A stretch of DNA of 64,000 nucleotides. Source: Chitinophagaceae bacterium (lineage in GTDB: Bacteria > Bacteroidota > Bacteroidia > Chitinophagales > Chitinophagaceae). The translations under genes and the position numbers were made by a program. The stretch covers positions 186,001 through 250,000 of the forward strand of contig JAFMJI010000001.1 in NCBI GenBank assembly GCA_017853575.1, written 5' to 3'. The notes below the pieces were generated by a model. It was not told the DNA's origin and did not search any database. It saw only the letters and a program-made list of their open reading frames with translations. Below are positions 26,202-35,255 of the stretch, piece by piece (position 1 is the stretch's first letter; each line of letters starts with the position of its first letter).

Positions 26202-26696
26202 ATGAAATACTTAAAAATCTTGGTTGGAGTGCTGCTATTTTTCGGCGCGATTTCCTTCAAGCACCCCTTTTTTGTTACAGTAACCGAAGTGGAATACAGC
26301 ACGAAATCAAAAGAGCTGGGAATGTCTATAAAAGTTTACCCAGATGACTTAGAAGAAACCTTAAGAAAATTCAATGGGAAAAAATATGATGTAATTCAAG
26401 GAGACAAGAAACAAGTAAACCTGGTACTTGAACAGTACTTTAAAAAACACCTGAGCATCAAACTCAACGGCATCAACAAACCTTATCAGTTTTTAGGTTA
26501 TGAAATTGATAAAGAATCTGTCTGGATATACTGCAATATCAGCAACCAAGCTGGAGTAAAATCAATTGAAGTCTCATCGGACATCATGTATGAATATAGA
26601 CCTGAGCAAACCAATATCATTCATATCAAACTCGATGAGAAAAGGGAAAGTTTCAGATTGACAAGCCCCAATACCAAAGCAATTTTAAAAAAATAA
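26202..26696 (+). CDS. DUF6702 family exported protein
   Basis: This 164-residue protein has an N-terminal signal (MKYLKILVGVLLFFGAIS) followed by SFKHPFFVTVTEVEYS, the conserved start of DUF6702 proteins with a histidine just after the cleavage region. The rest is predicted beta-rich, with no catalytic motif. Its place next to a HupE-like gene suggests a periplasmic role in metal delivery, which is inference. The stop codon abuts that of the convergent Mrp gene. A near-match -7 box GACTTTTG lies just upstream. Confidence 0.75.
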   Translation: MKYLKILVGVLLFFGAISFKHPFFVTVTEVEYSTKSKELGMSIKVYPDDLEETLRKFNGKKYDVIQGDKKQVNLVLEQYFKKHLSIKLNGINKPYQFLGYEIDKESVWIYCNISNQAGVKSIEVSSDIMYEYRPEQTNIIHIKLDEKRESFRLTSPNTKAILKK

Positions 26697-27761
26697 TTAC
26701 TTGGATGCATTTGCAACTGCAATTGCACGGATGGTTTCATCAGCGAATGCAGAAAACGCTTCAGCTGTAATCCCATTGTCGCCTATAATAGCTGGCGTTC
26801 CTTTATCACCTCCCTCTCGAATGCTCTGCACCAATGGAATTTGTCCAAGAAAGTTGAGATCAAGCTGATCTGCAAGGTGTTTTCCTCCATCTTTTCCGAA
26901 TATATAATACTTGCTGTTTGGCAGTTCTTCAGGAGTGAACCATGCCATGTTTTCAACCAAACCAATAATGGGAACTTTGAGCTGTGTTTGATTGAACATT
27001 GCGATTGCTTTTTTTGCATCTGCCAATGCAACTTCTTGTGGAGTGGTAACAACAACAACTCCAGTAACCGGAATGGTTTGCACAAGAGTAAGATGGATAT
27101 CTCCAGTGCCTGGTGGCATATCAATGACCAAATAATCAAGCTCCCCCCAATGCACATCTGTTACAAATTGTTTTATGGCACTGCTTGCCATGGGTCCACG
27201 CCAAACAACTGCACTTTTTTCATCCACCAACAATCCTATGCTGATCAATTTTATGCCATGCTGTTCAAGAGGCAGAATCTTATCTTTTCCATCAATGTTT
27301 TCCATAAAAGGTCGCTTGCCCCTTACTCCAAACATGATTGGAACACTAGGACCATAAATATCAGCATCCATCAACCCAACTTTTGCACCTTGTTTTGCAA
27401 GTGCCAACGCCAGATTCGCAGAAACAGTTGATTTACCAACCCCGCCTTTTCCACTTACTACAGCAATGATATTTTTTACTCCTGGCAATACGGCGGTAAG
27501 ATCAACCCTTAGGGAACTTGTATTGGAGGTAAAATTGACAATTACTTCCAACCCCTCATCCACATGCGCATGAATAGCATTTTCGCAATTTCTGCGAATA
27601 ACTTCTTTCAATGGGCAAGCAGGTGTTGTTAGCACTATAGTAAACTCTACAGAGCCCTCATTTAACTTGATATCCTTAACCATTTGAAGGGTCACCAGGT
27701 CTTTCTTTAAATCAGGCTCCTCAACAGTAGACAAGGCCTTCAAAATCGCTTCCGTTCCCAT
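26697..27761 (-). CDS. mrp: Mrp/NBP35-type Fe-S carrier ATPase (ApbC)
   Basis: This 354-residue protein has an N-terminal MIP18/DUF59 domain (about 1-90) and a ParA/MinD-like ATPase domain with the deviant Walker A SGKGGVGKST near residue 105 and YLVIDMPPGTGDIHL. Members bind and transfer iron-sulfur clusters in the cytoplasm. The CPxC cluster-binding pair of many Mrp proteins is not present; the corresponding region reads ENMAWFTPEELPNSKYYIFG, as in many Bacteroidota homologs. A TATTTTTG box lies about 30 bases upstream of the start. Confidence 0.9.
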   Translation of the reverse strand: MGTEAILKALSTVEEPDLKKDLVTLQMVKDIKLNEGSVEFTIVLTTPACPLKEVIRRNCENAIHAHVDEGLEVIVNFTSNTSSLRVDLTAVLPGVKNIIAVVSGKGGVGKSTVSANLALALAKQGAKVGLMDADIYGPSVPIMFGVRGKRPFMENIDGKDKILPLEQHGIKLISIGLLVDEKSAVVWRGPMASSAIKQFVTDVHWGELDYLVIDMPPGTGDIHLTLVQTIPVTGVVVVTTPQEVALADAKKAIAMFNQTQLKVPIIGLVENMAWFTPEELPNSKYYIFGKDGGKHLADQLDLNFLGQIPLVQSIREGGDKGTPAIIGDNGITAEAFSAFADETIRAIAVANASK

Positions 27762-27791
27762 AAATGCAAAATGTTAAAATGAAAAGAATTG

Positions 27792-27799
27792 CAAAAATA
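27792..27799 (-). promoter_or_regulatory. -7 promoter element for mrp
   Basis: The minus strand reads TATTTTTG, a TAnnTTTG match 30 bases before the mrp ATG. No -33 box is evident. Confidence 0.35.
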
Positions 27800-27860
27800 A
27801 CCAATCATTCGCTACTTTTTTTATGGAAAAGAAACAGTTATTTTGCACAGGATGATGCCA

Positions 27861-28499
27861 ATGAAAAAGTGCCTGATTATTATTTTCTTGTCCTTTGGAC
27901 TCATACCCTTTGGGGTGAAGGCCCAGTTTGAAACTTTTAAGGATTCTGTTGTTCAACTTTATGGTGTGGTGATGACTGCAGATAGTTTAAGAGGACTTCC
28001 AGCAGTAAGTATTATTGTTAAAGGTACCGGTAGAGGAACTCTTACCAACAACCAGGGTGTTTTTTCAATTGTCGCGTTAAAAGGTGACGAAATTGAATTC
28101 AGCTGTATTGGATTCAAAAACAAAATCACCAAGATACCAACTGGGTTGGAAGGAAATCAATTTAGCATCATTCAATTGATGATCAATGACACAGCATATT
28201 TACCTGCTGCCATCATCAAACCACGTCCCACCAGAGAACAGTTTGAAAGAGATTTTGTGTCGACTGATGTACCAGACGACAACATTGAGATTGCAAGAAA
28301 GAATACTGATATCACGACCAGAAGAATTTTGATGCGTTCACTTCCAAATGATGGAAGAGAAGCAATTAATTTAAGTCTTGCAAAAGGTGCACAGAAATAT
28401 TACTATTCCGGACAAGCACCCCCAGTAAACATTTTCAATCCATTTGCATGGGGGGAATTCATCAGAAGCTGGAAGCGTGGAGACTATAAGAAAAAATAA
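27861..28499 (+). CDS. Exported carboxypeptidase-regulatory-like domain protein
   Basis: The protein of about 212 residues has a signal peptide (MKKCLIIIFLSFGLIPFGVKAQ) and a carboxypeptidase D regulatory-like/CarboxypepD_reg-2 domain at about 35-120 (VVQLYGVVMTADSLRGLPAVSIIVKGTGRGT, GDEIEFSCIGFKN). This is the beta-sandwich often found at the start of SusC-type receptors, but here no plug or barrel follows. The C-terminal part (about 130-212) is polar and not recognised. Starts at 27852 or 27843 are also in frame. It precedes the LOG gene by 10 bases and is probably co-transcribed. Confidence 0.75.
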   Translation: MKKCLIIIFLSFGLIPFGVKAQFETFKDSVVQLYGVVMTADSLRGLPAVSIIVKGTGRGTLTNNQGVFSIVALKGDEIEFSCIGFKNKITKIPTGLEGNQFSIIQLMINDTAYLPAAIIKPRPTREQFERDFVSTDVPDDNIEIARKNTDITTRRILMRSLPNDGREAINLSLAKGAQKYYYSGQAPPVNIFNPFAWGEFIRSWKRGDYKKK

Positions 28500-28509
28500 A
28501 TTTTAAACC

Positions 28510-29067
28510 TTGACCAGAAGAAATGTTACCGTTTTTTGTGGCTCCAAAAGTGGCAACAATTCTCAATTTGAAACAGATGCAGCATTACTAGGAACTGCAT
28601 TGGCAGAAAAAGGATTCGACTTGGTCTATGGTGGCGGATCAAAAGGTATGATGGGTGCAATAGCAAACAGTGCCCTGGCCGCAGGAGCAAATGTAACTGG
28701 AATTATACCGCAGGTTTTGATAGATTGGGAAAGACAACATCAATCACTTTCAGAAGTAATTATTACGAAAGACATGCATGAAAGAAAAAAATTGCTGTAT
28801 GAAAAAGGATTGGCAGGTATCGTATTACCAGGGGGGTTTGGAACACTCGATGAAATGTTTGAAATGCTAACTTGGAATCAACTAAGCATCCATAACAAGA
28901 AAATTTATATTTTAAATACGGAAGGCTTCTACAACCATTTGATCCAACACTTGGAGCACCTCATCAACAAAGATTTTCTCTATGAGCCTTTGTGGGAGCG
29001 TATTCACGCATTTGAAAATCCCTTAGCACTTGTAGATGCAATAGACAAGAATTTATCCAATCGTTAA
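28510..29067 (+). CDS. LOG family protein (TIGR00730)
   Basis: This 185-residue Rossmann-fold protein has VFCGSKSGNNSQFETDA, YGGGSKGMMGAIANSAL and the signature PGGFGTLDEMFEMLTWNQL. These are the nucleotide 5'-monophosphate phosphoribohydrolase motifs of LOG enzymes, which release free bases such as cytokinins or hydrolyse nucleotides. It seems to start at a TTG (28510), since the next in-frame ATG is well inside the domain. The end overlaps the convergent GlcD-like gene by four bases, the two stop codons sharing the sequence TTAA. Confidence 0.9.
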   Translation: MTRRNVTVFCGSKSGNNSQFETDAALLGTALAEKGFDLVYGGGSKGMMGAIANSALAAGANVTGIIPQVLIDWERQHQSLSEVIITKDMHERKKLLYEKGLAGIVLPGGFGTLDEMFEMLTWNQLSIHNKKIYILNTEGFYNHLIQHLEHLINKDFLYEPLWERIHAFENPLALVDAIDKNLSNR

Positions 29068-30464
29068 TCAAATATTTTTCCTGCGTTGAGAATATTGTTA
29101 GGGTCGAAGGCTTTTTTGATTTCACGCATCAATCGAAAATGTACTGGATCCATTACTACATCCATATATCCTTTTTGAATGAGCCCAACGCCATGTTCAC
29201 CACTGATGGTTCCCCCTAGCTTTTTTACTTCAATGAATAATTCTCTTAAAATATTATTCATTTCATCGTTTTCGAAACTATTTGGAATTCCAGGCTTATT
29301 TAAACGTATGTGCAAGTTGCCATCCCCAGCATGTCCATAACAAACGGCAGTAAAGCCATACTGCTTACCGAGATTTTTTACAGCTCTGATTAAGTCGGGG
29401 AGCACTGCCCTGGGAACAACAGTATCCTCTTCAATGGTGTATCCCTTTGTTTTTACAACTTCTGCTACCCTGCGACGAAGCTTCCACAATTCATTTTTCT
29501 GTTGATGATCCTCAGCAAAATAGATTTCACCACAATCATATTGAAGCAGCAATTCTCCAATAGATTCCATTTCAGTCATCAAGGTATCTAAATGATTTCC
29601 ATCAACTTCAATGATCAGATGCGCTGCTGTATCTGATGTAATTGGCACAGATGATGAACCTACTTCTTCACTTACTATCATCAATGCATCAATTTCCATC
29701 AACTCCAATGCAGAAGGAGTATAACCAGCCCTAAAAATTGCACTGACTGCTTCACTGGCTTTTTCAAGTGAACGAAAAGGGACGAGCATTAACAAATCAT
29801 ATTTAGGAAGAGGAATCAGTTTCAAAACAATCTTTGTTACAATAGCAAGGGTGCCCTCACTACCAACCATCAATTGAGTCAAATTATATCCTGTAGAATT
29901 TTTTAACACATTTGCACCAGTCCACATTATTTCACCAGTTGGTAATACAACTTCAAGGTTGAGCACATAATCACGCACCACTCCATATTTTACGGCTTTA
30001 GGACCACCACTGTTTTCCGCTATGTTGCCACCGATGAAACAAGAACCTTTGCTTGAAGGATCGGGAGGATAAAACAATCCTTTTTCTTTAACAGCGTTTT
30101 GTAGAACTTCAGTAATAACACCAGGCTCTGTTGTTAACTGTAAATTTTTTTCATCAATCTCAATAATTCTATTCAGTCTGTCAGTTGCTAGCAATACTCC
30201 TCCCAAATGCGGAAGCGCTCCTCCACTCAAGCCCGTTCCAGCTCCTCGGGGGGTTACAGGTATTTTGTGTTGGTCACATATTTTCAGGATTGAACTTATC
30301 TCTTGAGGTGTTGAAGGACGCAGTGCAATTTGCGGCAGATAGAACAGTTCTTCGGTTTCATCGTGTCCATATGGGTGCAACAGGTTTTCATCAAGGATTA
30401 CAAATGAATCACCAACAATACTTTTAAACTGATTGACAATGTCTTCACTGATTGAACCTTTCAT
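29064..30464 (-). CDS. glcD: FAD-binding (S)-2-hydroxyacid oxidase, GlcD-like
   Basis: This 466-residue flavoprotein has an N-terminal PCMH-type FAD-binding domain (VTPRGAGTGLSGGALP, GGNIAENSGGPKAVKYG, LMVGSEGTLAIVTKIVL) and a C-terminal FAD-oxidase domain (YGHAGDGNLHIRL, SGEHGVGLIQKGYM). It probably oxidises glycolate or D-lactate in the cytoplasm or at the membrane, passing electrons to the respiratory chain. The iron-sulfur subunits GlcE/GlcF are not adjacent. A TATTTTTG box lies one base before the start codon. Confidence 0.9.
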   Translation of the reverse strand: MKGSISEDIVNQFKSIVGDSFVILDENLLHPYGHDETEELFYLPQIALRPSTPQEISSILKICDQHKIPVTPRGAGTGLSGGALPHLGGVLLATDRLNRIIEIDEKNLQLTTEPGVITEVLQNAVKEKGLFYPPDPSSKGSCFIGGNIAENSGGPKAVKYGVVRDYVLNLEVVLPTGEIMWTGANVLKNSTGYNLTQLMVGSEGTLAIVTKIVLKLIPLPKYDLLMLVPFRSLEKASEAVSAIFRAGYTPSALELMEIDALMIVSEEVGSSSVPITSDTAAHLIIEVDGNHLDTLMTEMESIGELLLQYDCGEIYFAEDHQQKNELWKLRRRVAEVVKTKGYTIEEDTVVPRAVLPDLIRAVKNLGKQYGFTAVCYGHAGDGNLHIRLNKPGIPNSFENDEMNNILRELFIEVKKLGGTISGEHGVGLIQKGYMDVVMDPVHFRLMREIKKAFDPNNILNAGKIFD

Positions 30465-30465
30465 C

Positions 30466-30473
30466 CAAAAATA
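30466..30473 (-). promoter_or_regulatory. -7 promoter element for the GlcD-like gene
   Basis: The minus strand reads TATTTTTG, one base before the ATG. If real, transcription starts at or within the first codons, so a slightly later start codon should also be considered. Confidence 0.3.
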
Positions 30474-30518
30474 GATTTAGCACGAATTTCGGAAATACCC
30501 TTGATAAAATTCAATGAA

Positions 30519-31544
30519 TTAATTTTTGAAAACTGGACAAAAACTCTGGCGATCAGCATACATCAATGTATATAGCCCATTGTACTGCATATACATTTCA
30601 GTTGCACCCATTCCATTGTTGAAATTCTTCAATGAAGAAGTTGTGGCATCATACGTAAAGCTAAATCTGAAGTTTCCCCATTGGTAACCAACCATCGGAA
30701 TAACTGCGTCGCCTGGCCGCATATAAGCTCCAAGGATCAACTGCTGTTGTCCATTTCCACTGACATTATAATTTAAATGCATACCAGCAACAAATTCCGA
30801 TGCTTTGTACTGATGCGTATAATATACACCAGGAGAAATAATTACTTGCTCATTGGGTTTTATCACAGCATCGGCAAAATAAATGAAGCGGGGCTTTACT
30901 ATATTATCATTGTTGGGTGTAGCAGAAAAAAAAGATTCAACTGGTTTATTTAAATGATGAACACTGGCTCCTAAATGGAAATAAATATTTTCTGATGGGA
31001 AGAGGGCATAATTCAAACCGGTTTGGATATCGAGATAATTAACCGAATTGTTAACCAGAATTTCACTGGTGGGTCCGTTGAAAAACTTACCATCCCACAT
31101 ATCACCAAATCTCAAGTTGGAGGTATTAATTCTTTTACTGGCAAATCCAAGGTTAAAACCTGCAGACAACAAACTTGTATTGCCCAACATCTGATGATAT
31201 GCAACAGATGCATATGCCTTGGTTGATCTAAGATTACCTGAGCCCGCTACGTCTTGTAAAATCAATCCACCTAAACCAAACCATCCTGACGGTATCAAAT
31301 TTTGAAGCACTTGGAAATCTCCATATATACTCATGGTTTTATATGGCACAGGTATAGACGCCCACTGTTCACGGTAATGTGCTCCCAATCTGTAATCAGA
31401 TGTTGGAAGAAAACCGGTATTTGCAGGATTGGTTGATAATGGCGTATTAAAAAATTGAGAAAAATGAAGATCCTGTGCATGAAGCTGCTCATTCAACAGG
31501 ATTGAAGAACAGATCAAAAGATATATGTAAATTTTTCTACGCAT
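30519..31544 (-). CDS. PorP/SprF family type IX secretion system outer membrane protein
   Basis: This 341-residue protein has a signal peptide (MRRKIYIYLLICSSILLNEQLHAQ) and the PorP/SprF start DLHFSQFFNTPLSTNPANTGF, followed by a predicted outer-membrane beta barrel of alternating strands. Proteins of this family are needed for export or surface anchoring of particular T9SS cargo, often encoded beside that cargo. Its start overlaps the stop of the type B cargo gene by one base, so the two are translationally coupled and the partner is evident. No other T9SS component is in the window. Confidence 0.9.
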   Translation of the reverse strand: MRRKIYIYLLICSSILLNEQLHAQDLHFSQFFNTPLSTNPANTGFLPTSDYRLGAHYREQWASIPVPYKTMSIYGDFQVLQNLIPSGWFGLGGLILQDVAGSGNLRSTKAYASVAYHQMLGNTSLLSAGFNLGFASKRINTSNLRFGDMWDGKFFNGPTSEILVNNSVNYLDIQTGLNYALFPSENIYFHLGASVHHLNKPVESFFSATPNNDNIVKPRFIYFADAVIKPNEQVIISPGVYYTHQYKASEFVAGMHLNYNVSGNGQQQLILGAYMRPGDAVIPMVGYQWGNFRFSFTYDATTSSLKNFNNGMGATEMYMQYNGLYTLMYADRQSFCPVFKN

Positions 31545-34500
31545 TATCGAATCAATGTAATATCACCTTTTTTAATTGCTGAGGTTCCGTCACTGAATTC
31601 CACAATCAATGTATATGCATACGCATCCATCGGTTGAGGTATCCCTTTCGCATTTTTACCATCCCATCCTGTCAAAGGATTAAACGTCTGAAAAACCATC
31701 TCACCATAGCGATTGAATATTTTTAAATCCATTTTGGCAATACCAAAACCTCTCACGAAATATTTATCATTTTTACCATCCCCATTGGGAGTGAATGCAT
31801 TAGGCATTTCCACTTGAGAACGAACAACAGAATTTACAATATCAGTTGCAGTATCTGTACATTGATATTGATTATATGCAATGAGAAGCACCCTGTTTGC
31901 AGCAGTTGACCTGTATAAATAGCTAGGATCGGTTTCACTTGAAACAACTCCATCCCCAAACAACCATTTATAAGGTATTGAAGCATCTGCTCCTTTAGAA
32001 AGATTTGTAAAAGAAACTGGTGTGTTCTCTTGAGCAGGCTTTGGACTGTAGGAGAATTGTGCTGTAGGACTGTTTACTACGTTGACGGTAAAGACTGCGG
32101 TATCTTTAGTTTTACACAAATTTGGATCTGTAGCAATCAGCTGAACATTAAATTTTCCTGCCGACTTAAACAAATGTGAAACATTGCTTCCGGTTGCCTT
32201 TGAATTATCATCACTGAAGAGCCATTCATACGTTTGTCCTCCACTTCCTTTGAATGAAAGGGGTTTGTTTGTATACTTAGGATTCAGACAAACCGTATTG
32301 TTTGCTGTAATTACTGCTTTGGTATTAAAAGCTATGCTCAATATACTATCATAGCTATATTGAGTGTTGCAATATTTTGGGTCTAGTAACTTGAGTGATA
32401 TATTATATGTACCATCAGATTGGAATATATGATTGATGGGGTCTGTATTTCGGGTAATTTTTGGTGAGTTATCTCCAAATGACCACTCAAAGGAATTGGG
32501 ACCAAAACTGCCTCCCTGTTCAGGCACAGAGTTATTGGTGAATATAAAATTTCGTGAGTTGCAGTCAGGACGGGTTACAGTAAATTTTAAATCCACTTTA
32601 TTTAACCCAACACTGATTTTTACAAATTGCGTATCGACAGGTCCGCATGATCTTGCAGGATCTTTGGTAATCAAACGAACATTGTACACACCTGGATTTT
32701 TAAAAGTGTTCTTGGCATTGATGCCCGTTGCGGTATTCCCGTCATTGAAATCCCATTCAAATGTTTTCCCCATTCCAATTGTATCTGTGAAATCAACAGT
32801 AAATGGAGCACATCCTGAAATTTTATAGGGTGTTTTATCTGCATATGTTTTGATACCTGCTTTGACTCCAGATAATTCAAAATCAATTTTAACTGCAAAA
32901 AGGTTACAACCTGTTGATCCATTTGCGCGCGCTACTGAGTTGGGTAAACTTAAGTTTGTATAAGCATACGTAACAGGATCTCTGAATTGCTGAGAATTAC
33001 ATGCATTATTGCCAAAACAATTCGCACAGATCGCCTGATAAATCACGCCGTTTTTATCAAATCTGGAAGTGCCTCCATCAACGTGATCTGCTTCACCACC
33101 CTGTTGACCATAAAGAGTTCCATACAATTGTGCTTGAGCATCTTTTTGCAACACAAAAAAGTAAAAATCTTTGTTATCAAAATTATTTTGAGGCTTGAGC
33201 AATCCTTTGGAAGAGACTGGAAGGAATCGATTATTGATGTTTGTGCTGCAAAAACCTGCAACACTCCAAGCTGAAACATATACATTTTCACATCGATCTA
33301 CGAGAAATGCAACTGGAGAAATGGTGGGTTCATTATATGAAATACCAAATACTGTAGAATAAACATAATCACTCAAATCAGGCTGTAATTTTGATATAAA
33401 CTGTTTTGAACCTGGGTTTTTATATACTGCATTGGCAGTTACCCTCCAATTACCAAAACTCACACCAAGCACATATGGATACCCTGCATTATCAAATTGA
33501 ACACCGTATATGTAGTCATCAAGGTTTGTGCCCAGGAAAGATCCTCGAATCCAAGTTCCGTTTTCATCAAATACTGAAACAAATCCATCTACGCCACCAT
33601 TTTGTGAAGCGCCGAGTACTCCTGAGGTGCTAACAGGAAAGTTTTTACTCATACTTGCACCAGTAACATAAATATTCTTAGACAATGGATCTTGCGCCAA
33701 TGAAATGGCAGCATCATCAGCGTTCCCACCTAAATAAGTACTAAATAAAATGTTACTGAGCGTTGGATCGAATTTCATGACCACTCCATCCTGCAAACCA
33801 TTCGCAACATTTTGAAAAGCATTTTTGGTTAAAAAATCTGATGAATTGGACGAGGCAGCAACATATATGTTGTCAGATAGATCAACAATCACTTCACTTC
33901 GTGCATTGTCTCCATAAAATAAATGAACACCATTCGTTGTGCTGGTCCGTTTAATATTTTCTCCATCATTTCCTGTTCCACCAATGAGTGCCGAACCAAT
34001 CAGAGAAGATCCATCCGCTGACAATTTTGTAACAAAAATATCAGTGTTGCCTCCGGGACCAAACTTTTTTATGTAAGGGAAATTTGCAGAGGAAGTTCTT
34101 CCCAAAACAACTGCCTCCCCGTTGTTATTGACATAAATACTATGAGGATATTCATTCCCGATACCTCCGAGATATGTGGAGTAAATTCGGGTACTTCCGT
34201 CAGGTGAAAAACGTGTCAAACCAATATCAACTCCAGTAACATCCCCTGGATCATTCTTGTCTGGTTGGCCTCCTTTAAAGTCAACTTGATATGCACCAGT
34301 TTCCGTTGCATAATTTGGTCCATATACAACACCACCTGCATATAAACTTCCATCAGGACCTGGCGCTGCAGTAAATCCCCAGTTGTTTGCAACACTGCCT
34401 GTGAATGTTGCAAGCTGAACAACAGGGTCTATGATAATATCATCTTGTTCACTGATCCTTTTGATTTTGTATTGAACAAAGTTTTCGTTTAACTGATAAG

Positions 34501-35206
34501 ATGCATCAACTTCTTTTTTTATTCCATTGATGATTTGATATGAATAGGGTGAACGTTCTTTGATCTGACCCAATGATGTTTCAAGAATCAATTCGCCATC
34601 CTTAATGTTCATGCTATTGACACCATTATAACTCAATTTTATTTTTGATACATCAGCTCCAGGATGAACAATCAAATCATATTTTAATGAGCCATTGTCG
34701 GAATAATACCTGATGTCTATGCCTTGATAAAGATTTTTTACAACAATATTGTTAAATCCTTGAACATTTTTCTTCCATTTGGAAGGATCGTTTCCTAAAA
34801 AATAGTTTGAGATTTCTCCAGATGGCTTTTCAGGAAATATTTCAGGCGATGGGTTTGAACCAATGAAATTTACCTTGTAAGAATGCAAGTGAATTTTTTC
34901 TGACTCACCTTGTGTTTCCTCATTTGCAATGATTTTTACCGGCTCAACTTTGTTAATCAGTGAACTAACTTTTTTGTGACCGATCACATTTGCAATATCA
35001 TCATTGTTATACAGTACTACGGTATATCCGTTTCTTTCCAAGAACACAGTCCCACTTCCAATATTCCCTTTAAAAAAAAAGTCCCCCTCCCATTGTCCCT
35101 TGTTTTCAATAAAGTCGATTGAATAAAATGACTGAGCAAAAAGATTGGAGAATATTACTGAAAGAAATAAAGCAATTGATATGGTTATCCGCTTGAACAC
35201 CTGCAT
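31544..35206 (-). CDS. PKD-repeat surface protein with T9SS type B sorting domain
   Basis: This 1220-residue secreted protein has a signal peptide (about 1-25). An N-terminal region (about 27-270, FIENKGQWEGDFFFKGNIGSG) is typical of proteins with SBBP-like propellers. A propeller-like section with repeats such as VTKLSADGSSL and YSTYLGG runs to about 770. Four PKD domains lie at about 780-1120 (FEWDFNDGN, FEWSFGDNSP, YEWLFSDDN, YKWLFGDG). The type B (gliding-motility-associated) sorting domain covers about 1130-1220 (MPNAFTPNGDGKNDKY, FNRYGEMVFQTFNP, YAYTLIVEF). It should be exported by T9SS with its coupled PorP/SprF partner; the ligand is unknown. Confidence 0.9.
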   Translation of the reverse strand: MQVFKRITISIALFLSVIFSNLFAQSFYSIDFIENKGQWEGDFFFKGNIGSGTVFLERNGYTVVLYNNDDIANVIGHKKVSSLINKVEPVKIIANEETQGESEKIHLHSYKVNFIGSNPSPEIFPEKPSGEISNYFLGNDPSKWKKNVQGFNNIVVKNLYQGIDIRYYSDNGSLKYDLIVHPGADVSKIKLSYNGVNSMNIKDGELILETSLGQIKERSPYSYQIINGIKKEVDASYQLNENFVQYKIKRISEQDDIIIDPVVQLATFTGSVANNWGFTAAPGPDGSLYAGGVVYGPNYATETGAYQVDFKGGQPDKNDPGDVTGVDIGLTRFSPDGSTRIYSTYLGGIGNEYPHSIYVNNNGEAVVLGRTSSANFPYIKKFGPGGNTDIFVTKLSADGSSLIGSALIGGTGNDGENIKRTSTTNGVHLFYGDNARSEVIVDLSDNIYVAASSNSSDFLTKNAFQNVANGLQDGVVMKFDPTLSNILFSTYLGGNADDAAISLAQDPLSKNIYVTGASMSKNFPVSTSGVLGASQNGGVDGFVSVFDENGTWIRGSFLGTNLDDYIYGVQFDNAGYPYVLGVSFGNWRVTANAVYKNPGSKQFISKLQPDLSDYVYSTVFGISYNEPTISPVAFLVDRCENVYVSAWSVAGFCSTNINNRFLPVSSKGLLKPQNNFDNKDFYFFVLQKDAQAQLYGTLYGQQGGEADHVDGGTSRFDKNGVIYQAICANCFGNNACNSQQFRDPVTYAYTNLSLPNSVARANGSTGCNLFAVKIDFELSGVKAGIKTYADKTPYKISGCAPFTVDFTDTIGMGKTFEWDFNDGNTATGINAKNTFKNPGVYNVRLITKDPARSCGPVDTQFVKISVGLNKVDLKFTVTRPDCNSRNFIFTNNSVPEQGGSFGPNSFEWSFGDNSPKITRNTDPINHIFQSDGTYNISLKLLDPKYCNTQYSYDSILSIAFNTKAVITANNTVCLNPKYTNKPLSFKGSGGQTYEWLFSDDNSKATGSNVSHLFKSAGKFNVQLIATDPNLCKTKDTAVFTVNVVNSPTAQFSYSPKPAQENTPVSFTNLSKGADASIPYKWLFGDGVVSSETDPSYLYRSTAANRVLLIAYNQYQCTDTATDIVNSVVRSQVEMPNAFTPNGDGKNDKYFVRGFGIAKMDLKIFNRYGEMVFQTFNPLTGWDGKNAKGIPQPMDAYAYTLIVEFSDGTSAIKKGDITLIR

Positions 35207-35255
35207 TAGACTTCGGATAAAATTAACGGTTTAAAGCCTTAGAACATGTTAATAA

